Positions 1 through 5,382 of a DNA stretch of 6,242 nucleotides are shown piece by piece (position 1 is the first letter of the stretch; every line of letters begins with the position of its first letter). A model generated the notes under the pieces. It was given only the letters and a program-made list of their open reading frames with translations, ran no database searches and had not been told where the DNA came from. The stretch is from positions 1 to 6,242 of the forward strand of contig CAMZCV010000067.1 in the NCBI GenBank assembly GCA_947305035.1, given 5' to 3'. Made by a program: the position numbers and the translations under genes. This DNA is from an uncultured Coriobacteriales bacterium. GTDB taxonomy: Bacteria > Actinomycetota > Coriobacteriia > Coriobacteriales > Atopobiaceae.

Positions 1-909
1 GAAATCATCATACGTTACTTGGAACACGCGAATACCCAGCGATTGGATGATGCGCATTCGCTGCTTGTCTTCCTTCGCTTTGTTTGCAATGGCCTCACGG
101 GAATCTGCGTCAAGGGCGTCCCAGTCTCCCAGATCGGGATGAAACTCCTCGCTTTCGTACTCGAGATCGATGGCATAGTCTTCGAGATAGATATCAGGGT
201 GGAATTGTTCCACTGAAGTGAATCTCCTTAGCTCCTTCTTCACGGAAACCTGGGGGTTTAACTGCAGAGATCCCATGCCGATACCACCTCGGGAAAGCGG
301 AAGCCGCAGCATGAGCGCAAGGACGCTCTCCATGGGCGACGCAGCGTTGTCCATGAGAAACGGAAGGGCGTCGCGGGCAGCATCTATTCCTCTTATGCGT
401 GATCCCCTGCAGAGCTCAATTACTTCGGCAATCTTCGCAACCGAGGTTGCCGGCTCAATTTGATATACGGGCCTCTCTGCGCTGGGAAACGATTGCCTAA
501 GCGTATACGTTCCGCAAATCTCCATCCCGAAGAGAAGGGCGCGGGGAAGCGGCATGGTTGCAACAGCGTCGATGAACAGCAGCTCAGGCCCGGCGATGGC
601 AAACTCCGGGCTGACCTTAACAAAGGGTTTTCCTGCGATGGGCGTTGCGATGATCTGGCATTTCAGTTCTTCATGACGTTGTATCCGATGCTCCTCGTTT
701 GGGACGATAACCTTCATCGGATGGCGCTTCGTGGGCAGCGACTGCATGCCCAATCGCGTGCACCCTTCTTCGGTAAGCGGGATGTAACCACCCGACACGA
801 TGCTACCAACCGAATCCCTCCAGCTTAAGGGCATGATTGTCGCATCTCTTACGGAGCGAAGAGAGCGCAGCATCCGACGTGCGTATAGGCCAGTTACTAC
901 ATAATCCAT
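1..909 (-). CDS. Probable DUF559/Vsr-like nuclease-fold protein, 3' end cut by window edge
   Basis: An open frame of 303 codons runs from ATG at 909 to the left edge with no stop. It is the only in-frame Met codon after the upstream stop near 993-991; an internal Met at 873 is possible, and no good ribosome site is visible. The C-terminal third resembles the DUF559 (Vsr-like, PD-(D/E)XK) fold: a helix with SPMES (191-195, Glu194), then PDIYLEDYAIDLEYES (238-253) giving Asp239, Asp248, Glu250 and Glu252 in the usual strand positions, then a basic helix and the strand IRVFQVTYDDF (293-303). The middle contains SPEFAIAGPELLFIDAVA (101-118) and CGTYTL (132-137), which I recall from a coriobacterial family of this build; such proteins often carry AbiEi-antitoxin-like N-termini in actinobacteria. 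GC is clearly lower than in the his genes. Substrate and role are unknown; a defence or toxin-antitoxin link is speculation. The gene is well supported, the function less so. Confidence 0.72.
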   Translation of the reverse strand, partial: MDYVVTGLYARRMLRSLRSVRDATIMPLSWRDSVGSIVSGGYIPLTEEGCTRLGMQSLPTKRHPMKVIVPNEEHRIQRHEELKCQIIATPIAGKPFVKVSPEFAIAGPELLFIDAVATMPLPRALLFGMEICGTYTLRQSFPSAERPVYQIEPATSVAKIAEVIELCRGSRIRGIDAARDALPFLMDNAASPMESVLALMLRLPLSRGGIGMGSLQLNPQVSVKKELRRFTSVEQFHPDIYLEDYAIDLEYESEEFHPDLGDWDALDADSREAIANKAKEDKQRMRIIQSLGIRVFQVTYDDF

Positions 910-1173
910 TCGTCGAGCATAGAGCCTGATGACAATGAAGATCGGAACAATCTGAACGATGCTTGCAGTTTTCTGACGTTCATATGGACGATTTCTTCAC
1001 TCCCAGAACCGAAACCATGCCTAACCTCGGGTTTCTCTCCACCATTTTTCAAGAAGCGATGGAACGCCGTTCTGAAAAAAGCAATTGTTCGGGAGAGAAA
1101 TCGCAGGATTTCGCAGGACATGCTGCAGGAGACGTCCAGGGCCGTCGAATTGCGCAGAAGCAATTGTTGAAAA
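910..1173. other. Non-coding spacer between the HAD gene and the DUF559-like gene
   Basis: These 264 bases show no convincing gene. Two frames stay open across parts of it (963-1217 plus, 1259-897 minus), but neither has a recognisable motif or good ribosome site, and the minus one runs through the HAD gene end in the wrong frame. The 10-mer agcaattgtt occurs twice in direct orientation (1080-1089 and 1159-1168). On the minus strand ttttttca and tgaaaaa form a weak AT-only inverted pair around 1080-1045. No clear terminator for the HAD gene and no convincing promoter for the downstream gene was found. GC is about 45% in the row 1021-1080. Confidence 0.5.
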
Positions 1174-1845
1174 CTATCCCGCAAACAGCGTCGAGGCATC
1201 GCGGTAGTCGGAGATAACCATGTCCACCCCGGGCAATGCTGCGAGGAATGCAGCATCATACTCTGCGGTTACCGCGATGATGCGCGCAGCACCAGCTCGG
1301 CGGGCTGCCTCGAGCCCCGACGGAGCGTCCTCGAAAACGGTGCAGCGGTCGGCAGGAAGGCAGATCCGCTGAGCCGCACGCAGGAAGATATCGGGAGCAG
1401 GCTTGCTCGGGAAGGTGCGATCGTTGTAGACGATCGTGTCGAGCGAGAACCAGCGGTCGAGGCCCAGGCGTTCGAAATGGAACTCCATGTTCTCAAGCGG
1501 GGAGGCGGTGGCCATGTTGATGCGCACGCCCCGATTGACCAGCTCATCGAGGAACTCGGGCAGGCCCTTCGCGAGCTGGCATTCGTCCGAGTGGATACGG
1601 CATAGGTTGCGGTAGCACTCCTCGCGTTCGACCTCGGCGGCGTCGGTCTCCTCCTGCGTGGGCCAGCGGCCGAGCATGAACTCGAGGCACTCCCCGATGC
1701 TCACGCCGTGCAGGTGATAAGCGAAATCCTCGTCGGAGAGCTCAAGACCGAGGTTGTCGCGCGCCCATGTGCGCCACGCCTGCTCCTGGAAGGGGCCGTC
1801 CAAGATCATGGTTCCGTTGAAATCGAAGATTGCTCCGCTCGTCAC
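1174..1845 (-). CDS. HAD-superfamily hydrolase, beta-phosphoglucomutase-like, DxN variant
   Basis: A 223-aa cytoplasmic protein of the HAD superfamily, subfamily with a small helical cap, close in length to the 221-aa beta-phosphoglucomutase of Lactococcus. Motif I is DFNGT (Asp8 nucleophile, Asn10 where the acid/base Asp normally sits). Motif II is Thr113 in NMATAS, motif III Lys148 in SKPAPD, motif IV Glu172-Asp173 in VFEDAPSG. The cap (about 17-85) keeps HGVS (46-49), but Gln20 replaces the His found in beta-phosphoglucomutase. The start is GTG at 1845 because GGAGG lies 6 nt upstream; no better start exists. It follows tRNA-Arg and its terminator with only 15 nt between, so expression may depend on read-through. 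The likely activity is a phosphatase or phosphotransferase on a small sugar phosphate. The substrate cannot be told, and the Asn10 change makes the usual chemistry uncertain. Confidence 0.88.
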   Translation of the reverse strand: MTSGAIFDFNGTMILDGPFQEQAWRTWARDNLGLELSDEDFAYHLHGVSIGECLEFMLGRWPTQEETDAAEVEREECYRNLCRIHSDECQLAKGLPEFLDELVNRGVRINMATASPLENMEFHFERLGLDRWFSLDTIVYNDRTFPSKPAPDIFLRAAQRICLPADRCTVFEDAPSGLEAARRAGAARIIAVTAEYDAAFLAALPGVDMVISDYRDASTLFAG

Positions 1846-1851
1846 GGGTTG

Positions 1852-1856
1852 CCTCC
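1852..1856 (-). promoter_or_regulatory. Ribosome binding site that fixes the GTG start of the HAD gene
   Basis: On the minus strand GGAGG sits 6 nt before GTG at 1845-1843. It lies only 5 nt after the T-run of the tRNA terminator, so the whole leader of the HAD gene is squeezed between terminator and start codon. Confidence 0.8.
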
Positions 1857-1860
1857 GTAT

Positions 1861-1884
1861 GAAAAGAGCCCCATAGAGGGGCTC
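1861..1884 (-). terminator. Intrinsic terminator of the tRNA-Arg gene
   Basis: Reading the minus strand, GAGCCCC (1884-1878) pairs perfectly with GGGGCTC (1872-1866) across the loop TCTAT, followed by TTTT (1865-1862) and C. This is a 7-bp GC-rich stem with a short U-tract, 10 nt past the encoded CCA of the tRNA. It is a classic rho-independent terminator. Its position directly ahead of the HAD ribosome site means it also separates the HAD gene from any upstream promoter. Confidence 0.88.
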
Positions 1885-1894
1885 GGATTCTTAG

Positions 1895-1971
1895 TGGTGC
1901 GGCGTGAGGGATTCGAACCCCCGACCTTTTGATTCGTAGTCAAACGCTCTATCCAGCTGAGCTAACACCGC
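1895..1971 (-). tRNA. tRNA-Arg, anticodon ACG, CCA encoded
   Basis: The minus strand folds as a full 77-nt cloverleaf. The acceptor arm is GCGGTGT with ACGCCGC (one G-U pair). The D arm is GCTC/GAGC around AGCTGGATA. The anticodon arm is TTTGA/TCAAA with loop CTACGAA, giving anticodon ACG. The variable loop is AGGTC, the T arm GGGGG/CCCTC around TTCGAAT, then discriminator A and a genomic CCA (1897-1895). By known decoding rules A34 of this tRNA is deaminated to inosine by TadA, so it reads CGU, CGC and CGA. It is followed by its own terminator. No anticodon or stem defect is visible. Confidence 0.97.
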
Positions 1972-1980
1972 AGGGCAAGT

Positions 1981-2014
1981 AAGTATCTTGCTACGAAAAG
2001 TATCTTGAGTCAAG
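1981..2014. repeat. Two tandem 17-nt units upstream of tRNA-Arg
   Basis: aagtatcttgctacgaa (1981-1997) is followed directly by aagtatcttgagtcaag (1998-2014). The first 10 bases are identical. Each copy carries GATACT on the minus strand. This may be a duplicated -10 region or a chance short duplication. Confidence 0.45.
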
Positions 2015-2027
2015 CGTAGAAATCGAA
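1982..2027 (-). promoter_or_regulatory. Candidate tRNA-Arg promoter region
   Basis: Upstream of the tRNA on the minus strand are two possible sigma-70-type pairs. One is TTCGAT (2027-2022) with GATACT (2004-1999) at 17-nt spacing. The other is TTGACT (2013-2008) with a second GATACT (1987-1982), a better -35 but with 20-nt spacing. Both -10 candidates sit inside a tandem near-repeat of 17 nt (1981-1997 and 1998-2014) sharing aagtatcttg. The sequence does not decide which is used. Confidence 0.3.
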
Positions 2028-2108
2028 AATGGGAAAATTCACGATTCTGTCAGAAGAGTTGAGAATCTGATGATGCCGAACAGCATGAATATCGACAACC
2101 GAGGCCTA

Positions 2109-2139
2109 ACGGGTCACGAAAACCCGCTGGCGTATCAAG
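2109..2139 (+). repeat. Left arm of perfect 31-bp inverted repeat
   Basis: The arm starts acgggtcacg and ends gcgtatcaag. It is the exact reverse complement of 2244-2274 over all 31 positions; pairing stops at both ends (2108/2275 and 2140/2243 do not pair). Within the arm CGGGT and ACCCG can form a small hairpin with loop cacgaaa. Confidence 0.97.
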
Positions 2140-2243
2140 ATTCAGATTCTTGGGCGTTTTGCAAGAAACTCTATGCACAAAAACGCGGGAACTCATGCCG
2201 AATATGCATTGGCTATCTGATGAATGAACCTCTGAGCCAAATA

Positions 2244-2274
2244 CTTGATACGCCAGCGGGTTTTCGTGACCCGT
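2244..2274 (-). repeat. Right arm of perfect 31-bp inverted repeat
   Basis: This exact reverse complement of 2109-2139 lies 22-52 nt beyond the hisI stop codon on the his transcript. With flanking bases it can also fold locally: GATACG (2247-2252) pairs with CGTATC (2272-2277). The left arm cannot make that outer stem because its flank differs. A local hairpin and the long-range 31-bp stem would therefore compete in RNA. Confidence 0.97.
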
Positions 2275-2295
2275 ATCGCAGAAAACGATGCCCCG

Positions 2296-2628
2296 CTATG
2301 CTTCGAGCTCGCGGTAGAAGCAGCTACGGTTGCCTGTGTGGCAGGCGGGGCCGGGCGAATCCACAACAACGAGCAGGCAGTCCTTGTCGCAATCGACGAG
2401 AATCTGCTTCACCTGCTGCATGTTTCCGCTGGTAGCGCCCTTGTTCCAGAGTTCTTTGCGCGAGCGCGACCAAAACCACGTTGTGCCCGTCTCAAACGTG
2501 AGCGCGAGCGACTCCGCGTTCATCCACGCCATCATGAGCACCTCGCCGGTACCCTCCTGCTGGACGATTGCGGGAATGAGTCCCGCCTCGTTGTAACGCA
2601 GGCCTTCAGCTGCGGAAACGCGCTCCAT
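2296..2628 (-). CDS. hisI: Phosphoribosyl-AMP cyclohydrolase (HisI), single-function
   Basis: HisI opens the purine ring of phosphoribosyl-AMP in the third step of histidine synthesis, in the cytoplasm. The 110-aa protein shows the family core: [17 protein letters not shown] (53-69), the metal-binding DCDKD (79-83), and [12 protein letters not shown] (93-104). Cys80, Cys96 and Cys103 match the zinc ligands, and Asp79, Asp81 and Asp83 the magnesium site. The length is that of the cyclohydrolase alone; no HisE (phosphoribosyl-ATP pyrophosphatase) domain is fused. ATG at 2628 has AGGAGG just upstream, overlapping the hisF stop region; the gap to hisF is 8 nt. It is the last his gene, followed by the inverted-repeat element instead of hisE. 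Confidence 0.97.
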   Translation of the reverse strand: MERVSAAEGLRYNEAGLIPAIVQQEGTGEVLMMAWMNAESLALTFETGTTWFWSRSRKELWNKGATSGNMQQVKQILVDCDKDCLLVVVDSPGPACHTGNRSCFYRELEA

Positions 2629-2636
2629 CGCTCCTC

Positions 2637-3404
2637 CTAGAAGTCAAGACGCACGGGAATGCCCTCGCCAGCCATGTATTCCTTAACCTGGCGGATGCTG
2701 AAGGTGCCGAAGTGGAACACGCTTGCCGCGAGCACCGCGTCGGCCTCGCCATCGATGATACCCTCCGCAAAATGCTCGAGCTTGCCCACGCCGCCCGAGG
2801 CAATGACGGGAATGGGCACCGCGCGTGCAACCGTACGGGTGAGCGGGATGTCGAAACCGTCCTGGGTGCCGTCGCAGTCCATGCTCGTAAGCAGGATCTC
2901 GCCTGCGCCGCGGCGCGCCGCCTCCTCTGCCCAGGCGATGGCGTCCACGCCCGTGGGTATGCGGCCGCCGGCAACATAGGCCTCCCATTTGTCACCGTTG
3001 CCCACGCGCTTGGCGTCGATGGCGACAATGACAGCCTGGCTGCCTAATGCCCTGCTCGCGAGCGTGATGAGCTCCGGGTTGCGCAGCGCCGCGGAGCACA
3101 TGGAGATCTTGTCGGCACCGGCGGCGATCATGGTGCGCGCTCCGGAGATGTCGCGGAACCCACCTCCCACGGTATAGGGAATGCGCAGCTCAGCCGCCGC
3201 GCGGGATGCGAGGTCGATGGTGGTGGCGCGATTGTCGGATGTGGCGGTGATGTCGAGGAAGATCACCTCGTCGGCGCCTTCGCGGTCGTACACCTTGGCG
3301 AGCTCAACGGGGTCGCCAGCATCGCGCAGGTCCACGAAGTTGATACCCTTAACCACACGGCCGTTCTTGACGTCCATGCAGGGAATCACGCGCTTGGTCA
3401 GCAT
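2637..3404 (-). CDS. hisF: Imidazole glycerol phosphate synthase, cyclase subunit HisF
   Basis: HisF takes ammonia produced by HisH and joins it to PRFAR, releasing imidazole glycerol phosphate and AICAR; the latter returns to purine synthesis. The 255-aa length is typical. It is a full (beta/alpha)8 barrel with catalytic Asp11 ([10 protein letters not shown]) and Asp130 (AIDAKR). Phosphate-binding turns are seen at VGGGFR (79-84) and ASGGVG (202-207), and DITATSDNR (51-59) lies in the active-site loop. The end VRLDF is usual for the family. ATG at 3404 overlaps the last 7 nt of hisA, and GGAGG/GGGAGG upstream lies within the hisA 3' end, so translation is probably coupled. It forms a complex with HisH, encoded two genes upstream. 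Confidence 0.98.
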   Translation of the reverse strand: MLTKRVIPCMDVKNGRVVKGINFVDLRDAGDPVELAKVYDREGADEVIFLDITATSDNRATTIDLASRAAAELRIPYTVGGGFRDISGARTMIAAGADKISMCSAALRNPELITLASRALGSQAVIVAIDAKRVGNGDKWEAYVAGGRIPTGVDAIAWAEEAARRGAGEILLTSMDCDGTQDGFDIPLTRTVARAVPIPVIASGGVGKLEHFAEGIIDGEADAVLAASVFHFGTFSIRQVKEYMAGEGIPVRLDF

Positions 3405-4147
3405 GCTCCCTCCCCTCCTGCCGCAGCAAGGGCATCCTCGAGCGCGAGGCTGCCTTCGAAGATAGCGCGGCCGCAGATGGCGCCCTCGATGACGTCGGGC
3501 CCGAGGGCTGCGAGCGCCTCGATGTCCGCGACCGACGCGATACCGCCCGAGGCAACCACGGGAAAACCCGCCACCTTGGCAATACGTGCATACGCGTCCG
3601 TATCGATGCCGGTCTGCATGCCGTCGCGTGCAACGTCGGTAAAGACCAGATGGCCGAAGCCCAGATCGGCGAGACGGGCAACGAGCTCGTAGGCGGAAAG
3701 CGCCACGTCGTCGCGCCAGCCGTTCACCTTCACCTGGCCGTCGCGGGCGGCGATGTCGGCGACAGCATGGGAGCCGAACTCGCGGGCGACCTGCTCCGCG
3801 AAGACGGGGTCGCGCACGAGGGCGGTACCCACGGCGACCCGCTCGACGCCGAGCGACAAAAGCCGCTCGAAGGCTGCAAGGGAGCGCACTCCCCCGCCGG
3901 CGTCCACATGAATGCCCTCGACGCCGCAGATGGCGGCGATGGCGGAGGCATTGGCAGCTTGAGCTGCGTCATCCTCCTCGAGCGTCGCCGAGAGGTCCAC
4001 CACATGCACCCACGATGCCCCGCGGGAGAGGAAATCCTCGGCAACAGCCACCGGGTCGTTGGAATAGACCTTCATCCGCGCACGATCGCCGCGCTCGAGG
4101 CGCACGACCTGCCCGGCGATGAGGTCGATGGCGGGAAAGACGATCAT
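3398..4147 (-). CDS. hisA: ProFAR isomerase (HisA)
   Basis: HisA converts ProFAR to PRFAR, the substrate of HisF, by an Amadori rearrangement. The 249-aa protein is a (beta/alpha)8 barrel that starts [14 protein letters not shown] (4-17) with catalytic Asp8. The second catalytic Asp is most likely Asp131 in [12 protein letters not shown]; its distance to the following VNGW motif is two residues longer than in the short HisA type, so I infer a small insertion. Thr170-Asp171 in [14 protein letters not shown] (84-89), ASGGIAS (199-205) and GRAIFEGS (226-233) complete the active site and phosphate clamps. The [10 protein letters not shown] stretch looks like ordinary HisA rather than the bifunctional PriA of many actinobacteria. 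The start overlaps the hisH stop by 4 nt (ATGA). Confidence 0.96.
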   Translation of the reverse strand: MIVFPAIDLIAGQVVRLERGDRARMKVYSNDPVAVAEDFLSRGASWVHVVDLSATLEEDDAAQAANASAIAAICGVEGIHVDAGGGVRSLAAFERLLSLGVERVAVGTALVRDPVFAEQVAREFGSHAVADIAARDGQVKVNGWRDDVALSAYELVARLADLGFGHLVFTDVARDGMQTGIDTDAYARIAKVAGFPVVASGGIASVADIEALAALGPDVIEGAICGRAIFEGSLALEDALAAAGGEGAC

Positions 4148-4794
4148 GCGATGCTCCCCGGGACGAGACGAACGAAATTCTCAAGGATCCGCAGACCAAC
4201 CGTAGAGGACTTCTCGGGATGGAACTGCACGGCGAAGAGGTTCTCGCCGTTCCAGATGGCGCTCGGAAAGGCGCGCGTGTAGTCCGTGCGCGCCGCGATG
4301 ACGTCCTCGTTCAGGTCGTCGGAAAGCGCGTAGCTGTGCGTGAAGTAGACATGGGCTCCGCTCGATACGCCCTCGAAGAGCGGGCAGCGGCGTCCGACCT
4401 CGGTGAGCTCCAGCTGGTCCCATCCCACATGCGGCACCTTGAGCGTGCTGCTCTCGAGCCTGCGCACGGTGCCCTTCACCCCGCCGAGCCCCTCGCAGAA
4501 GCCGCTCTCGCTCTCGTCGCCGCTCTCCATGATGAGATGCTCGCCCAGGCAAATGCCCAAAAACGGCACGCAGCGCGAGAGCGCGTCGACAAGTGCGGCG
4601 CCTTCGCCGGATTCGTTGAGGAACCCCATGGCGTCCTCGAAGCTGCCCACGCCGGGAAGCACGAGCGCCCCCGCCGAGGCGATCTTGCCGGGGTCGTCGG
4701 TGATCTCAACCTCGGCGCCCACATCGGAGAGGCTGCGGGCAACGGAAAGGAGGTTGCCCTTGTGGTAGTCGATGATGACGATGCGCGGAGCCAT
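4144..4794 (-). CDS. hisH: Imidazole glycerol phosphate synthase, glutamine amidotransferase subunit HisH
   Basis: HisH hydrolyses glutamine and channels ammonia to HisF. The 216-aa protein is a class I glutaminase with the triad Cys82 (GICLG), His192 and Glu194 (VQFHPEKSS). Other family marks are IIDYHKGNL (7-15), LPGVGSFEDAM (46-56), VPHVGWDQL (120-128) and YFTHSY (150-155). The nucleophile elbow continues GEH (84-86), where most HisH proteins have G-M/L-Q; the Gln at the third place normally lies by the substrate. ATG at 4794 follows the hisB stop with no gap and has only a weak GAAGGG-like site, so it is probably translated by coupling to hisB. The last 4 nt overlap hisA. Confidence 0.97.
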   Translation of the reverse strand: MAPRIVIIDYHKGNLLSVARSLSDVGAEVEITDDPGKIASAGALVLPGVGSFEDAMGFLNESGEGAALVDALSRCVPFLGICLGEHLIMESGDESESGFCEGLGGVKGTVRRLESSTLKVPHVGWDQLELTEVGRRCPLFEGVSSGAHVYFTHSYALSDDLNEDVIAARTDYTRAFPSAIWNGENLFAVQFHPEKSSTVGLRILENFVRLVPGSIA

Positions 4795-5382
4795 CTACAG
4801 CACACCCTTCGTGGAGGGGATGCCCGTGACGCGCGGGTCCTTCTCGCAGGCGATGCGCAGGGCGCGGGCACATGACTTGAAGCAGGCCTCGATGATGTGG
4901 TGGGCATTGGTTCCCGCGAGTTTGCGCAGGTGGAGGGTGATACCCGCCTCACGTGCGAACCCGATGAAGAACTCCTGCGCAAGCTCGGTGTCGAACGTGC
5001 CCACCTTGGCGGGGGCGATGGGAACGTCCCAGTAGAGGCCGCCGCGACCGGAGATGTCGACCGACGCGAGGATGAGCGCCTCGTCGAGCGGCACGATCTG
5101 GCTGCCGAAGCGGCGGATGCCCGCGCAGTCGCCAAGCGCCTGGCGCAGGGCCTTGCCCAGTGCGATGCCCGTATCCTCCACCGTGTGGTGGTCGTCCACC
5201 CAGGTGTCGCCCTCGACGTGCACGTCCATGTCGATGAGGGAGTGGCGCGAGAGCGCGGTGAGCATGTGGTCGAAGAATCCCGAGCCGGTGGAGATGGTGT
5301 AGGCTCCGGTGCCGTCGAGATCGATCGACAGGTCGATGTTGGTCTCGCCGGTGGTGCGGGCCACGCTTGCGGTACGTGTCAT
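4795..5382 (-). CDS. hisB: Imidazoleglycerol-phosphate dehydratase (HisB), single-function
   Basis: HisB removes water from imidazole glycerol phosphate to give imidazole acetol phosphate, the substrate of HisC. The 195-aa length matches the stand-alone dehydratase, without the phosphatase domain fused in enteric bacteria. Both internal half-repeats are visible: FFDHML (36-41) with DDHHTVEDTGI (63-73), and NAHHIIEACFK (159-169). His65, His66, Glu69, His161, His162 and Glu165 are the manganese ligands expected. The tail IPSTKGVL is typical. ATG at 5382 has AGGAGG 7 nt upstream and overlaps the hisC stop by 4 nt (ATGA). A histidinol-phosphatase must be encoded elsewhere. Confidence 0.98.
   Translation of the reverse strand: MTRTASVARTTGETNIDLSIDLDGTGAYTISTGSGFFDHMLTALSRHSLIDMDVHVEGDTWVDDHHTVEDTGIALGKALRQALGDCAGIRRFGSQIVPLDEALILASVDISGRGGLYWDVPIAPAKVGTFDTELAQEFFIGFAREAGITLHLRKLAGTNAHHIIEACFKSCARALRIACEKDPRVTGIPSTKGVL

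Larger units (their letters stand above)
2109..2274. mobile_element. MITE-like or structured 166-bp element bounded by 31-bp inverted repeats
   Basis: Two perfect 31-bp inverted arms enclose 104 nt with no coding capacity. The core is AT-richer than the his genes (27 of 60 G/C in the row 2161-2220). It contains further hairpins: CAAGA/TCTTG (2136-2140 and 2148-2152), GCGTTTT/AAAACGC (2154-2160 and 2180-2186), and a GCC..GGC hairpin around 2197-2213. Perfect long terminal repeats around a short non-coding core fit a non-autonomous miniature transposable element. I see no clear target-site duplication: flanks are gcctaa on the left and atcgca on the right. Alternatives are a structured 3' untranslated RNA of the his operon or an unusual terminator. 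The element boundary is certain; its nature is inference. Confidence 0.45.
1972..2295. other. Non-coding gap between hisI and tRNA-Arg, content described
   Basis: These 324 bases have no supported gene. From the his side they hold a 19-nt trailer after the hisI stop, a 166-bp element with 31-bp terminal inverted repeats (2109-2274), a stretch with a 6-bp inverted pair GATTCT/AGAATC (2043-2048 and 2062-2067), and the presumed tRNA promoter region with its tandem 17-nt units. A 121-codon open frame on the plus strand from 2070 enters hisI antisense and has no recognisable domain, so I treat it as chance. Confidence 0.6.

Noticed and set aside
460..828. A 122-codon plus-strand frame and a 67-codon minus frame (623-420).
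   Set aside because: Both lie inside the continuous 303-codon minus-strand frame 909-1, which has recognisable motifs; these have none and no ribosome site.
897..1259. A 120-codon minus-strand frame across the HAD gene end and the spacer.
   Set aside because: It overlaps the HAD C-terminus in the wrong frame, has no known motif, and has a composition unlike a protein (many S, R, F and L runs).
2043..2067. GATTCT/AGAATC inverted pair as a possible terminator or operator.
   Set aside because: A 6-bp AT-rich stem with a 13-nt loop and no U-run is too weak to call.
2104..2110. GCCTAAC beside the left repeat arm looks like an integron attC core (RYYYAAC).
   Set aside because: No matching GTTRRRY core is found at the other end (the right arm ends in ccgtatcgca), the arms lack the attC bulge pattern, and no integron integrase or cassette is present.
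2070..2435. A 121-codon plus-strand frame covering the inverted-repeat element and the end of hisI.
   Set aside because: It runs antisense into hisI, has no domain or clear ribosome site, and spans a repeat arm; it is most likely chance.
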